Assembly: GCA_023853785.1 (NCBI GenBank)
Contig: JAJIRX010000826.1
Span: forward strand, 1-62,975
Source: Psilocybe azurescens
Lineage: Eukaryota > Basidiomycota > Agaricomycetes > Agaricales > Agrocybaceae
Direction: 5' to 3'
Length of the DNA: 62,975 bases
Shown: positions 12,658 through 23,358 of the stretch, piece after piece
Numbering within the stretch: the stretch's first letter is position 1
Layout: each line of letters starts with the position of its first letter
The notes under the pieces: model-generated
Seen by the model: only the letters and a program-made list of their open reading frames with translations
What the model was told of the DNA's origin: nothing
Database searches by the model: none
Position numbers and translations under genes: made by a program

Positions 12658-14355
12658 TTATGTTCTAGTACGATAATAGATAGGTGAGTTGTCAGAAGCC
12701 GCAATGCGCAAATTAAACAGAATTCGACTAGCGAGAACCGATGCCAGCGGAATCGAGAATCCGATGGGTGCCTCTACGAGTCCAATCTGCGTTGAACATG
12801 GTCAGTACGCCATTTACCATCTGATCTATGTCCGTCTCACCGGTGCATACGCCCACCACACTAGACAGAATATATACGTTGCGGCGATCCTGAGACAGTG
12901 GAAAATCAGGACAAAACAGCATACGAAGAATACGACAGGGGCTCTTACACAAGGTAATAGAACACCGAATCCCGAATCAGAATCTCCACGAGAGTCTGAC
13001 CGTTCTTCAAGAATGATCCCCTCAATTTGAACGTCCTCAAGGCGGCGTATAGAGCCATACCACATAGCATACTCTCAAATAAGAGAGCTGGGATCCAAAA
13101 TCTCGAGAACGCGCGACTTGTCGCTAGAGGTACGCAGAATGTTCCTCCAGGTATGGGCACGGCGATTGCTTTTAGAGACAATGTTAGATCGAAGACTATC
13201 GGCTTTATAAAGCTCACTAATGGGGACTCCGGTCGATACAATCCATATATCGAACGCAGAGCTGATAAGATAACAGACACCCATTCCGAGGAGAACCATC
13301 TTGTTTAGCTTGTAGAGTGCCCAAACTCGCAGCTGCATGATCACTGGGGGCCATTTAGCTGAGGTTGTTTGATGGTTTGTTAATAAGTGTTGACCTTGGG
13401 TTACCATAACAGACACTATTCCGCTCCAGAACTCCCATGCTGCGTATCTCTTACCTGATGGACGATTGGAAGTTAAGTCTCTTAGATCAGGTTGAAAGCT
13501 GGACGAACACCTACAACTGTGATAAAGGATGGACTCCACGTAAGTAAGCATGGGCGAGGAAGTTGAAATTCTTACAACTGCATACCGAGAGGTGTTAACA
13601 TATCTTAAGAATACATAAGGGTATTCGACTCACTGAGTCCGTTACCCGAAGGGAAAGAACCCTAGCCCAATCCTCTTCAGTAAAGCCGCCCCCAGGTATC
13701 AGGAATATGTATTTAAAAGTCATGACTTACCGTATAGTCCAACACTGCATGCGACGAAATATACCTTCGTTAGCTTGAAAGGCTCAGAGGAAGGTGGGAT
13801 GCAGGGGCCTACATGCATGTGATTAGCGTGAAATATCGATTCTGAGAAATTACCTGGTCAGGGCTCCCTGTTGGTTGTGGACAATATTGGCGAAGACGTA
13901 CCACGAGGTACATTATCTTTACAAATGACCATCTACTTCTCTAATCATAGTTGTGAAGATATGACACGCGAGAGAATGTTAATGGGATACCCATATCTGT
14001 TCAATCTTTGAAAAGGAGTACGGTTACTTGGATCACACGTATGTTTTGGGGTTAACGCTTACCTCACGATCGAATGTTATGACTATAGATAGTCTAGGAC
14101 TGAGCTCAGCAGGATTGGTTTGCTAAAGAAATGCCTACCAAATTCGAAGAAGAATATTGAATTGGATGCCACTATAGATGCCAGTTTGAAATCAAAGATT
14201 CGATCAACCATTTGCATCAGGTTTAAAATTCAGGGTTGCCTACCTCTGCCGTATTGCAAGACTTTAATAACTTGCAGAAGTTGAAAGAAGCCGACTGTCC
14301 CCGGAGGCGGTAACGCATCAGCGACTGCACGGGCAGCTATAAACGTGGCATTCAT
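12658..14355 (-). CDS. DUF6533-like multi-span membrane protein, array copy 5
   Basis: Last array member before the giant transposon. It starts at the ATG at 14355 with a 30-residue leader into FQLLQVIKVLQYGR, then a hydrophobic exon (near 14180-14130), IVITFDRE (near 14090-14065), RSRWSFVKIMYLVVRL (near 13925-13880), WEFWSGIVSVMVTQ (near 13435-13395), MQLRVWALYKLNKMVL (near 13340-13290), a GTGAGC...AAAAG intron, then IPGGTFCVPL and FSRFWIPALLFESMLCGM (near 13160-13060), LVEILIRDSVFYYL, RIAATYIFCLVWW (near 12895-12855), and a tail exon with ASVLASRILFNLRIAA. The stop TAA is at 12660-12658. All family blocks are present and can be joined by GT-AG introns, so it may be functional. Only about 2 kb separates it from the transposon end. 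Confidence 0.65.
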
Positions 14356-16417
14356 GTTTATGCAAAGCTAGTGCGTTGTAGATGAGTAGAACCCGAAGTA
14401 GAAATACGACGACATTGGGTAAGTTGGGTTAAGTATATATGGACAAGTGAACATGCTGATTATTTTTAGACCTGACTCAAGCTGTGCCCTGTTTGTCGAA
14501 TCATCCGCCTTGATCGTCGATACGTAATGTGACATACTGCACTAACCCTTCGCATGACATGTATCTATCCATTTTCATGAATTCGGGCTGTTGCCTGATG
14601 GTTAAATGGATGAACAAGTAGTATCTCGTGTACTATAGGAAGTGATGGAAAGTAGAGTGGGAGAGCTGTACCAACAAGGAATGGGCGCAGAAGAGCAGAA
14701 CATCGCTCAGGTAGACGTTCCATGTAGATGTAGACGGTATGATGATCAAGAACATGGTATATTTGGAGAATAATCCACCAATGTATGCTTCAATTAGTCT
14801 GGCTGATATGTAATTTAGCTCACCTGGTCACCTGGTATATCAGCTCATGTACACTAGAGTGCAACGACAGGCAGACGTCGGACGCTGACAGAATATCAGA
14901 GCTGACCCATGGCATTGAGTGATACCAGGTTCTAAATGGTCGGTTTTACATCATTTTTAAGTAATGAAGGCAAACATTGTAGACGACGAATATTCTGATC
15001 AGCTCTAATAGATTAGAAGAGGATCCAGCGATACGTTCAACTGTTCCGCTTCATGGGTTTCTATAGAGTTTAAGGGTCAATCGGTGAGTTGAGGGATACG
15101 TGAAATTTCCACGTTGCAACTGTGTATGAAGTCATGTTCATCTAGAAAGGATCCCCCGCAATCGTTGTTTATTCCTGTACGACCTATGGACAGCCTGAGG
15201 TTGCGACTAGAGAATAATGAAACTTTGGGTGTTTACTGATTTCGTGGGCAACGTACATTTTGACGTCATTCAATATTGGTGGCAACCTATAACTACTCTT
15301 CGCTACATTATTGGAGCTCTACACAGTAAAGTGCTCCAAGCCCCAACATCTTGTCCAGATATGTCTAAACCGACACTATGGTTTCAATTATTCAATCAAA
15401 CATTGATAACCTCCATCACGGCCTTTGACAGTGGATGTATTTTTAGGAGATTAGCCTAATACCGGGATGGTGTCTCAATGGCAGGTTTGACTGAGATTTA
15501 ACTGAGGATGGGAATGTTCCCAAGACTTGTCTCAATCCTTCGATTTCAAAGTAAAGAGTGCTCCGTCAAAATGAACTGCTTGTTTAGACCGGCGAACGCT
15601 TGTGGCCTTCATAATATAAGGTGATTGTAAAACAACAAGTGCTGACATATTATAATGGTTTAACCCTCACTACCGATATCTATCGTTCCTGCTAATCAGG
15701 CAAGGGATGCTTTCATCACATATCTTCCAATATTAAAATCAAATCACCTATTCTCACAGATCTTCCGTCATATGCTATATGCATAGCTTTTGGACCTACG
15801 GGCAGTTAATCTCCCTTTAGAGCAGCTAAGAGTACAAGACGACCTGAATTGCGTGACCAGCTGGGTACCGCCGTTGCCGGTAGTGGGGACGGGCTTTCAG
15901 GTTTTCACAGCCGTGCGTTATATTTATAGTCGAAGCACGGCGGCACCTTAGTATACCCCTGTACTCTGCATGCTCTTGTGTATTCGTACTACCCAAGATG
16001 TGGCTCCTCAAAAGGAGCATTTGAAAGGAGCCAAAAGGCGAAAGCTTCCGGCATATGGAACGATTAATCACCCTTCTCTTGACTCGGTTGACGTTTTCGT
16101 GACATTGGACAGTGCCGGGTCTTCCAAGATACCATTACATATGTATCTATAAAATTCTCGAGTACGGTATTGCATTTGCTTCTCCGTGTAGAGAATTGAA
16201 GATAGGACGGTGTTTGATGGCCACCAGTTCATCCATGGATACGAAATTTACTAGTTCAACTGAAACGGATAGGATGTCGTCCCAATATTTCTGCCAGACG
16301 TAGTCAAAAATTATTTTAGATATTCTTAGCGAAACATTACCAAGTGAATGAGCTGGAAATAAAATTGAGCACGAGTGGTACCGCTAACACTACACCCTGC
16401 AGGGCCCCGTGCTATCA
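14356..16417. other. Region between the array and the transposon end
   Basis: There is no recognised gene. The plus frame at 15217-15459 (80 codons from an ATG) and minus frame 15826-16071 have no domain, signal or splice support. The last three bases (TCA) are the left target-site copy of the transposon. Confidence 0.4.
16415..16417. repeat. Left target-site duplication (TCA)
   Basis: TCA directly precedes the CACTGCTG terminus. The same TCA follows the other terminus at 45079-45081. A 3-bp duplication is the usual footprint of CACTA-superfamily insertion. By chance the match would occur 1 time in 64, so the weight comes from its exact abutment on matching termini. Confidence 0.75.
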
Positions 16418-16433
16418 CACTGCTGGCGCCGAT

Positions 16434-16860
16434 CGCTGTATGTCAGACATACAGCGATTTATATACATGACTTATGTAATAATTGATGTATGTATAGTAT
16501 ACAACAATTATGTTTAGAAATAATACATCAATCAGACATATATTGTGTCCGGTGGCTGTATGTTAAACAAACACTGTTTCTGTTTCTAAGCTGTAAGTAA
16601 ATAAAATACCGAATAAACAGAATTTATTTTCTTTGGCTGTTTGTCAAAGATACAGAATAGCTGCATATAATTACTGTATGTTTTACATACAGATATCGTG
16701 TATATAATTGCTGTATATTATACAAACATCACTTTTGTAAATAAAACTTACAGTTGAAAAACAGAGTTTCTGTTTGTTTCACTAACAGAATTTGTGTATA
16801 TAATTCCTGTATGTAAACCTTACACCGAAATATACAGTATTCGACTCGCTGAGCGAGTCG
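16434..16860. other. Left subterminal palindrome array
   Basis: Noncoding, AT-rich. It contains the hairpin CGCTGTATGTC-A-GACATACAGCG immediately inside the terminus, several further CTGTATGT/ACATACAG half sites (for example around 16676-16692, where they form another palindrome), GGCTGTTTGTC, and at the inner edge the palindrome CGACTCGC-TGA-GCGAGTCG (16841-16859). CACTA-type transposases are known to bind repeated subterminal motifs, so these are probable transposase-binding sites. Confidence 0.65.
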
Positions 16861-17172
16861 ATGAGTGCGCGAAGAATTAGCATTTCGAAGCTGACGGCGA
16901 CTTCGCACACGATAATAAACAATTGAATAGATCTTTCTATGACTCGCGGTTCATTCAATCTAATCCGGTTGACGCTGATAAAGACGCGTATTTTACTGAC
17001 TACAAGGTTCAAAATTCAGTTAACATCTGTAAACGACAAGGCCAAAGAGTGACATTGAATTTTAAGCGCGCGTGAAGAAACCGGTCACTAGTCCCATTAT
17101 CAATTTCTCCACCATCATCCATCACACTCAGTATATTCTCACTTCTCACTGCCCACACCGTACCGAATCTCA

Positions 17173-17672
17173 ATGTCTAGCGCTAATTCGTCTCCAGAAC
17201 AAGGTAAGTGTGGTCGTATATCTGAGAAAATGGCTCACCAAGCTAACCTAATGACGCCCAGACGTGGAGATGCACGTTTGCGGCGACTTCGAGACTTCGA
17301 TCAATGCAGTCAACAAGGTAAGGGCATATTGCCCCATTCGACGACAACGGCTCGACAGTCTCGACAGTCCAGGACGAGGAGAGAGATGACGCGACTGTTG
17401 AAATAACGAAGGCTTTGGCCCTCCTCGGTGAGTCGTCGCTATGCTAGCCGTCGAGTTCCCATTAATTATCCCGCGCCGAAGATCTCAATTCCAAGGCTGC
17501 AGCAACTCGGTCGGGCGAGGAGATGGAAATAGATGAAGGGGAAGCGTCGGGAGCCTTCAACGAAGCAGGAGACGCTATAGAGGACGTGGAGGACGACAAG
17601 TCAGGCGATAAGGGGAGGGATAGGGAGAAGTTTGACGAAGATTACAGCGAGGACGAGAAGATGGAGATGTAA
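17173..17672 (+). CDS. TIR-embedded acidic-tail protein, left copy
   Basis: Small gene inside the left repeat arm, reading inward. Exon 1 is 17173-17203 (MSSANSSPEQ), the intron 17204-17261 is GTAAGT...CCCAG, exon 2 is 17262-17317, a third exon ends at 17427 (ITKALALL), and exon 4 is 17482-17672 with an acidic, lysine-containing tail ending EDEKMEM and TAA. The junction between exon 2 and exon 3 is out of phase by the obvious GT/AG sites: exon 2 is 56 nt here but 54 nt in the right copy, where the phase closes. So the left copy may carry a 2-nt lesion or skip exon 2. No known domain; the acidic low-complexity tail suggests a regulatory or protein-binding role, but that is inference. An identical layout in the other arm shows that it travels with the transposon ends. 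Confidence 0.6.
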
Positions 17673-17752
17673 GGGTGCTGTACGGCCACATAAAAGACGA
17701 TGAAATGTAACAAGGGTATAGATTTAGTCGGCATGCTATGTAACACAGGATA

Positions 17753-18770
17753 ATCAATCGAAAGCAAACTCTCCTCATTTCCTAACGAGAACATATGGGC
17801 AATCAAATGACCGGGAAAAGAAATAAAATACCCACTGTCTTGTTATCACTCCTCATCCAATACAGATGCGCTCCTTGCAACACGAAATACCTCAACTTCC
17901 ACAGATTATACAGATTCCCCTTCTTCCTCATCTAGCCCACATGATCTACTATCTAATCTCGTCAAATATGTTTTGAATCCGGCTTGATTGTGCCGACCGT
18001 CTCTCCATCCCCTCTCCCTCCTTCTTCTCCTTCGACCGAGTACCCGACCCAACAACCATTGACGATGCCGCATACAAACCCACAGCAGAACTATGCAGCT
18101 GTGTTGAGGTCGAGCGCTTCCTCGGTGTGTTGGCATTGTTCTCCATCGTCTGGCCGCGGTTCGAATTCGAGCAAGGTGGGTGCATGCCTTTCTCCGTGTG
18201 CTTCGGCGAGTCGTGCGTTAACAGATCCTTCGGAGACTGGCTCGGCGTCAACGGGCTCTGCGATGTCGGCAGTGTGAACCTGCTCGACTTCTCCGATGGC
18301 TCATTCGTCGCACTGAAAAAAGCGAAAAATGAATTAGATCAGACACAAAACAACCTTCAACCACACAAAAAGTGAGTAAAACATACATGGGGCGGCGGCT
18401 TGTGGTTCTTCCCTAGCGTGCCCGCTGAACGTGCTCCCAATGATGTTGAGCCCTCTGCGTCCTCGAATGCGGCTGGCTCTCCTGTCCCTGCCCCTGCTGC
18501 ATCAAGGCATCGGCAACGCCTGCTCCGAGTGCAGCGGGTCGGGGAGAGAGCACTCGACCGACGGGCGGCGAAGCTTCGCTGATCGCTGTTTCGGCGATGC
18601 GCACGCGCTTCCTGAACGCAATGATCCCGATCTCGGTGTTGAGCACGTCGGGCTTCAGCTCAAGCAGGACGTCGCCTGTGATTTCTTGTTCTATTTGTGC
18701 GTTTATTGGTGGTTTTGGTGTGTTGTGTTGTATTGTTGGCGTTTGTGTTCGTAATCATGTCAATGAGGAT
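17753..18770. other. Unassigned stretch inside left arm boundary
   Basis: The minus strand is open over 18251-17949 (Ser/Thr-rich, 100 codons) and 18646-18413 (a segment with LNTEIGIIAFRKRVRIAE). They could be the 3' exons of a gene fused to the condensin fragment to the right, because they lie on the same strand and the condensin similarity stops at about 18770. I recognise no family. Confidence 0.3.
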
Positions 18771-20960
18771 CCTCCAAACATTTCGCCATCTCGCCCCAGC
18801 TGACCCTTGGCCTTGATCATGCCGCTGAGAATCAAATGGGTCAACACCATAAGCGTGTTCTTCTTCATGACAAAGTTCTTATCCGAAAGCCCTTGTACAG
18901 CTCGTTGCTGTTTTCGCCGATGATATTGCTGAACGAAACGGCCACATCACCAAGGGCGATAACGATATTACTCCGAATATTGGAGTCTTTTGACGTTTCA
19001 AGGATCTTGAAGAGCAGACAATGGTGTTGGTCGCAGAAATTGCGAGCTTACGCGAGAGGAACTTGCTGAACGACAAAGTAGCAGCTGCCGTAGGATTCGG
19101 TTCTACACGTCGGTTAGCTGATATTCGCCTGAATGGGTATTAGGATATGACGAACCTTGAACTTGTGGGGACTACCGCATATATGCATGATCGCAGGGCC
19201 GACATGGCCAAGAGAGACTCCGACCCGTACAAAAGCTCGGTTTCTCTGATGGCATGTATGCGCTCGCCAATTTCGTCTTCCGCATTTCCAGCAACCTGGT
19301 CCAGCTCTTCGCCATCTTTGTTCGCTCTTTGGTTTCCATTGGCAAGTTTCTCGGCTGCAAGTCAAAAGTTGGGAGACCGTACCACCAACAGAATGATATA
19401 CTATACGTACCAGCCTGTTTTTCATCCTTTTGTCGTTTCCACTCCCTCTCGACATGCCCAACGACAAAAAGGGGCTGACTTAGTTCAAAAGCCTCGCCGA
19501 GGTCCTTCTCCTGGTCATCCTGGGTGGCCTGCGTTGCTTCTTGCATACTGATATCAGCCGACCCCATAGTCACATCTCCAGGATGATCCTCGTTCATCGC
19601 ATCCGGGTCCTTCTCCATCGGTTTCTCGCTCTCGTCTTTCTCTTTTTGCGGGCGACTGAAAGCTCTGATAGTGAGCTTCTTGATAACGTCGTTGCAGAAA
19701 ACGTCGGGGTGTTCGCCCAATGCGTAAACGGTGTTGATGACTTGTTCCGCCATGCCGAACCACTCTTTTGTTCTTGAAGGGTAAAGGATAGCGTTTTGGA
19801 GCTTGCGGAAGATAACATTGTCCATTTCTATCCTATGAGTCTTATCCTCGAGAGAACCTAGAAAACGAAATTTAGAGTTGTTGTGGACGAGTTCGAGAAA
19901 AATGAGCGCCCGCTGACCTTTCACTTTCTTTGCACTGCCATTCAGACGTTGCAGAGCGACACATGTATAGCGTGCGAGAGTGGGATCCGTCTATTTCTCG
20001 TCAGAAAATGAACAGATCGAATAAAATACGATATTGGCTCACCTTTCCAAGTGATCCAAGGCCGACCTTCAGCATAACCTCAACCTTTTCGGTTAAAGTG
20101 CTTTGGTCAGAAAGTGCAAGCATGCCAATTATCATTATGGCTCCTCGTCGTTGAGGCTTTGGCAGATGTTTCTCTTTGCCTGAAGTAACATGTTAAGTTA
20201 TGGGATATCCTATTTGTATAAGGACTCGACTTACCATAAATTTGCCACAACTTTGCAATAACATCGTGGCGAATACGACCCGATTCCATCATAATGCGCA
20301 TCATCTCCTCCAGACTGGTCAGCTCAGCTAATGTTGCTTCATGCGTCAGTCTAAGGGAACCCGTATATATTTCATGAGCGAATAGACTAACAGGGATAAC
20401 AAGAATGCTTACTCCACGAGGTTCTTCGTGATACGGTTGACTTGTTCTTTCGGGGCGGAATATCAGGTATGGGGTCAAAGTAGAGACTTTGGTAGGTCCC
20501 CAAAAGTCGCTGACGAACTCCTTTGAGCTCCTTTCCATCCTCAGAGGTCGTGCTATTATCCTTAGTCCAGATGAGATGCAGCATCTTCTTGATGCCTTCT
20601 TATTGGATGTTTGACTTGTTAGGCAGACGCATATATTGACAATAAAGCAGGCTGACGTACCTTTGCGCTCTCGAGAACTGGTATTCATGAGCAATGCGGA
20701 AGAAGTCCATGACCTCCAGCACTTCAGCTTTACTTGTCGACCCCAGGAGCTTGCACATCGGTTCCATCGTGCTTTCGATCTGATCGATGAAAGTCAACCC
20801 TTCAGTGTAATACTTTTTCTGCAATCTGAGCGTCGCGAATTTCCTGCTCGTCGTATGTCGCAAGCACTTCTTGTTCCTTGGACAGGACTTTTATATCAAT
20901 CTGTGACTTGCGCGGTTTATCCCTCCTGGTTTCCTCGGGTTCAAGCTCCCTGAGAAGAGA
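18770..20960 (-). pseudogene. Captured condensin complex subunit 1 fragment (C-terminal half)
   Basis: Condensin subunit 1 (Cnd1/Ycs4 type) is a HEAT-repeat subunit of the complex that compacts mitotic chromosomes. The minus strand reads, in order: LQKKYYTEGLTFIDQIE and GSTSKAEVLEVMDFFRIA (near 20830-20690), KKMLHLIWTKDN and RQRLLGTYQSLYFDP (near 20590-20470), THEATLAELTSLEEMMRIMM (near 20350-20280), KPQRRGAIMIIGMLALSDQS (near 20160-20100), YTCVALQRLNGSAKKVK (near 19970-19920), EWFGMAEQVINTVYALGEHP (near 19765-19705), GPAIMHICGSPHKFK (near 19200-19160), SNIRSNIVIALGDVAVSF (near 18985-18930) and NTLMVLTHLIL (near 18860-18830). GT-AG introns separate these blocks. The N-terminal half of the protein is absent and frames are interrupted, so it is a DNA-level gene capture rather than a working gene. 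It lies between the outer arm and the inner repeat. Confidence 0.85.
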
Positions 20961-21550
20961 GTCCACGTAGATCTGAAAATACGCCTCCTCCCCGCCAATG
21001 CGATGGATTCGAACTTCGCTGGAGGCGCTGTAAGCACCTCAATGTCATTGAGAGCGCATCTGTATCTATTTCTGAGAATGTTGGGATCGATATTCGCGAC
21101 TCGAATCACTCGGTGTTCGTCACGATCTTGAGGCCGGTGATGGTCAACAAGATGAGGCAGGCGCTGGAGAAGACGCTGACGGAGCAGATCAGCACTGTCG
21201 TTGAGTGAGGATACTGGACTGGGTGGCGGAGGATCGCTGATGGCCGCTGTGTGGAGCGAGATCGGAAGGCTGGGGAGGGAGAGCAGGGAGGCACCCATGG
21301 AGATGGATTGGCATACAACGGGCATTGGGCTGGTCGTGGAGCATAAGGTCAGGGTGGAAGGCACTGGAGATTAGTTTTGGGAGGGAACGGGTGGTGAAGG
21401 ACTCGATGCTCGCGATAGGTGCTGAGCTTGATTAAGCACTCTGGATCACGAACGAATTATCCCAACCCAAACGCGCAACGTCGAAAAAGTATGTGTTTTC
21501 CATCGGAACTTGAGCTTCCCAGCCAAAAGGTCCATTTTTCGATCCTCTGG
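20961..21550. other. Flank of the condensin capture
   Basis: The minus strand stays open in places (20891-21364) with a Ser/Pro-rich product. I cannot match it to condensin or anything else. It may be further captured host sequence or the junction of the capture. Confidence 0.3.
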
Positions 21551-22015
21551 TCAGCGAGCAATCGAGAATTGACACATCCAAATTACTTTACTCTAATAGC
21601 AGAGGTTGCTACATACTGAACTAAGTATTAGATGTATTCATTACTTTAGACTACTCTTTTGGTGGGCGATACTGGCTCTTATGGATAGATCCCACAGGGC
21701 GCTTGAAGTGCAGCGCAAATGGGTTGCTAGAATGTTGGAACGAAGAGAAAAGTGTCACATTGTCACAGCAGCGCCTTTGATATACGACGACGATTTCTAT
21801 GCCGTCGCTGTTTGAAAACCACTTTCTCGGCTTTATCGGCATGAAATATAGCTTTGTATATCATCATCGCGCACTTACATTCACATGCTTTTCCCTCTCA
21901 TCCCTCCCATCGTACTTGTATATCAAAGTTAGACAAATTCTCTGTTTTCGTTGATTAAGATTACACTCCTACATAGACATATCTATGATTGAAAATACTC
22001 CAATCAAATGCACAT
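21551..22015 (+). repeat. Inner inverted repeat, left copy
   Basis: It is inverted relative to 41970-42447. Matching landmarks in order are CAGCGAGCAAT, CATATCCAAATTACT-like sequence, GCTACATACTGAACTAAGTA, ATTCATTACTTTA, GCGCAAATGGG-TGCTAGAATG-TTGGAACGAA, ATACGACGACGAT, TCGGCATGAAAT and CCCTCTCAT-CCTCCCATCG. The outermost shared bases are TCAGCGAGCAAT. No matching target-site duplication is seen beside this pair. Confidence 0.75.
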
Positions 22016-22418
22016 GTAATCTTATGTTTAAAAAGCAGACTTGCGTAGATCTACCAATGTCAACCCCAACAACACACCAAAGCGAGTTTAGGCAATCGCC
22101 CTCGAATTATTGGGTCGTATATTTCAGGCGGGAGATGCAAAAAGATTTGATTGCGACTAAAGTTGGCGTGCGAGGGTGGGCCTGCTTTCGTCACTGGACA
22201 GAACCTCCTTTTGATGCATTGAAAATAACTTGACGTCGTTTTGTGTCTTATTATATGCGAGTTTGAGACAATAAATATGAGAGTTTGTGAATACCATGAA
22301 GTAAGGACTGTACCCGAATGAGTAATAATTGATACAAAGGAAAGTAAATGGGTATCAAACCCGAACTGCTAACAATAAACGACGTTGAAAGGAGAGAAAA
22401 CCATGAGTGCGCCACAAC
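22016..22418. other. Spacer downstream of a cargo gene
   Basis: It holds the 3' flank of the minus-strand gene ending at 22419. An 82-codon plus frame at 21985-22233 has no recognisable features. Confidence 0.35.
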
Positions 22419-23358
22419 TTATGCTTCATCACTGCTGCTAGGCTCATGCGACCTCTCTCTATTGTCGATCGCATCTCTAATGCGGGCCGCCACCCTCTTG
22501 CCTTCTACCCACCGCGAGGCTTCTGATTTGTACTTGAGGATGAGTTTCAAGGCACTCCTTACAGGCCAACAATTGTCGTAGTTGGCCAATATAGGCCAGT
22601 GGTCAGCGTCCATGGCCTGCGTGAAGTCAATACACATGAAAGTATAAAATAGATCACACGAAACACACCTTCTCACAGATCTTATTTATAAGCGTCTGGT
22701 TCTGTGAGCGGTAGCTAGCGTTAAGTCGAAGTGTCCTGGTGGCTTCCCTGCGGATATGAGCCTGCAAGATAGAGCGAGATATTAAGAACAGATACCCAGT
22801 AACATAAGAGTGAACTCTCACCAACAATGTTTCCACATCCTTCTTTGTCCAGTTGTAAGTGTTCTGAAGGATGGCTTCCAAATTAAATCCTCCAGAGCCC
22901 GGACGACCAGGTTCCCCTACGGGCTTGGGGATTATGACCACTCTTGAAGGACCAGCTGGTGCACTCGATGGTCCCGCCGTGGGCGGGCTAGATGGACTTG
23001 CTGTCGACGGATCGGCGGCTAATGGGCTCGCTATGGAAGGGCTGGCTGTTGATGGCCCAGCCATCGGAACAGTCTCCCATACAGAAGTACCAACGGCCCT
23101 AAACAAATTATCCACAGCAGTTGATGGGGTAGAGGCAGGTCTCCGCAAGTCCCAGTTAATCCGCATTCCTACCTTAGGAACAGGTGGAGGAGGGCGAGGT
23201 GTTGGTGAGAAATTGATGCGAAGACGTGACTCGAGGGGTGGGGATATGCCAAGTATGAATCGGGTCCTTCTGATATAGTGGAGGCGCTCCACCAGGGAAA
23301 CAACTCCAGCAGGAACGGGTAATGTGATACAGGAGTAGGCGTTAATGAAGGATTCCAT
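22419..23358 (-). CDS. Cargo protein, 275 residues, Pro/Ser-rich middle
   Basis: Intact three-exon gene: 23358-22822, 22761-22669 and 22616-22419 (537, 93 and 198 nt, all in phase), with introns of 60 and 52 bp bounded by GT and AG. The start is ATG at 23358, the stop TAA at 22419. The N-terminal part is basic and Pro-rich. Residues about 95-150 are a degenerate repeat of PSTASP-like units with SSPPTAGPS. The C-terminal third carries NWTKKDVETLL, a helix-rich basic stretch, and a segment around NYDNCWPVRSALKLILKYKSE, ending with an Ser/Glu-rich tail. The motif order (an NWT-K-x2 start and an N-C/N-WPV block) resembles a hypothetical family that I recall as common in Agaricomycete genomes; no biochemical role is known to me. 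It is the first intact gene inside the inner repeat pair. Confidence 0.75.

Larger units (their letters stand above)
16418..17752 (+). repeat. Left terminal inverted repeat arm
   Basis: It is inverted relative to 43738-45078. Homology runs from the CACTGCTG end through a palindrome-rich noncoding part (to about 16860), a promoter-like part, and the whole small acidic-tail gene, and fades just after its 3' flank (GTACGGCCACATAAAAGACG versus the matching flank on the right). By eye the arms differ by many substitutions and small indels, so they are old or not homogenised. Confidence 0.85.

Noticed and set aside
15217..15459. 80-codon plus-strand frame from an ATG
   Set aside because: No domain, splice, promoter or neighbour evidence; the length is within chance expectation in this AT-rich spacer.
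19147..19551. 134-codon plus-strand frame
   Set aside because: Antisense to the condensin fragment; the minus strand carries clear homology.
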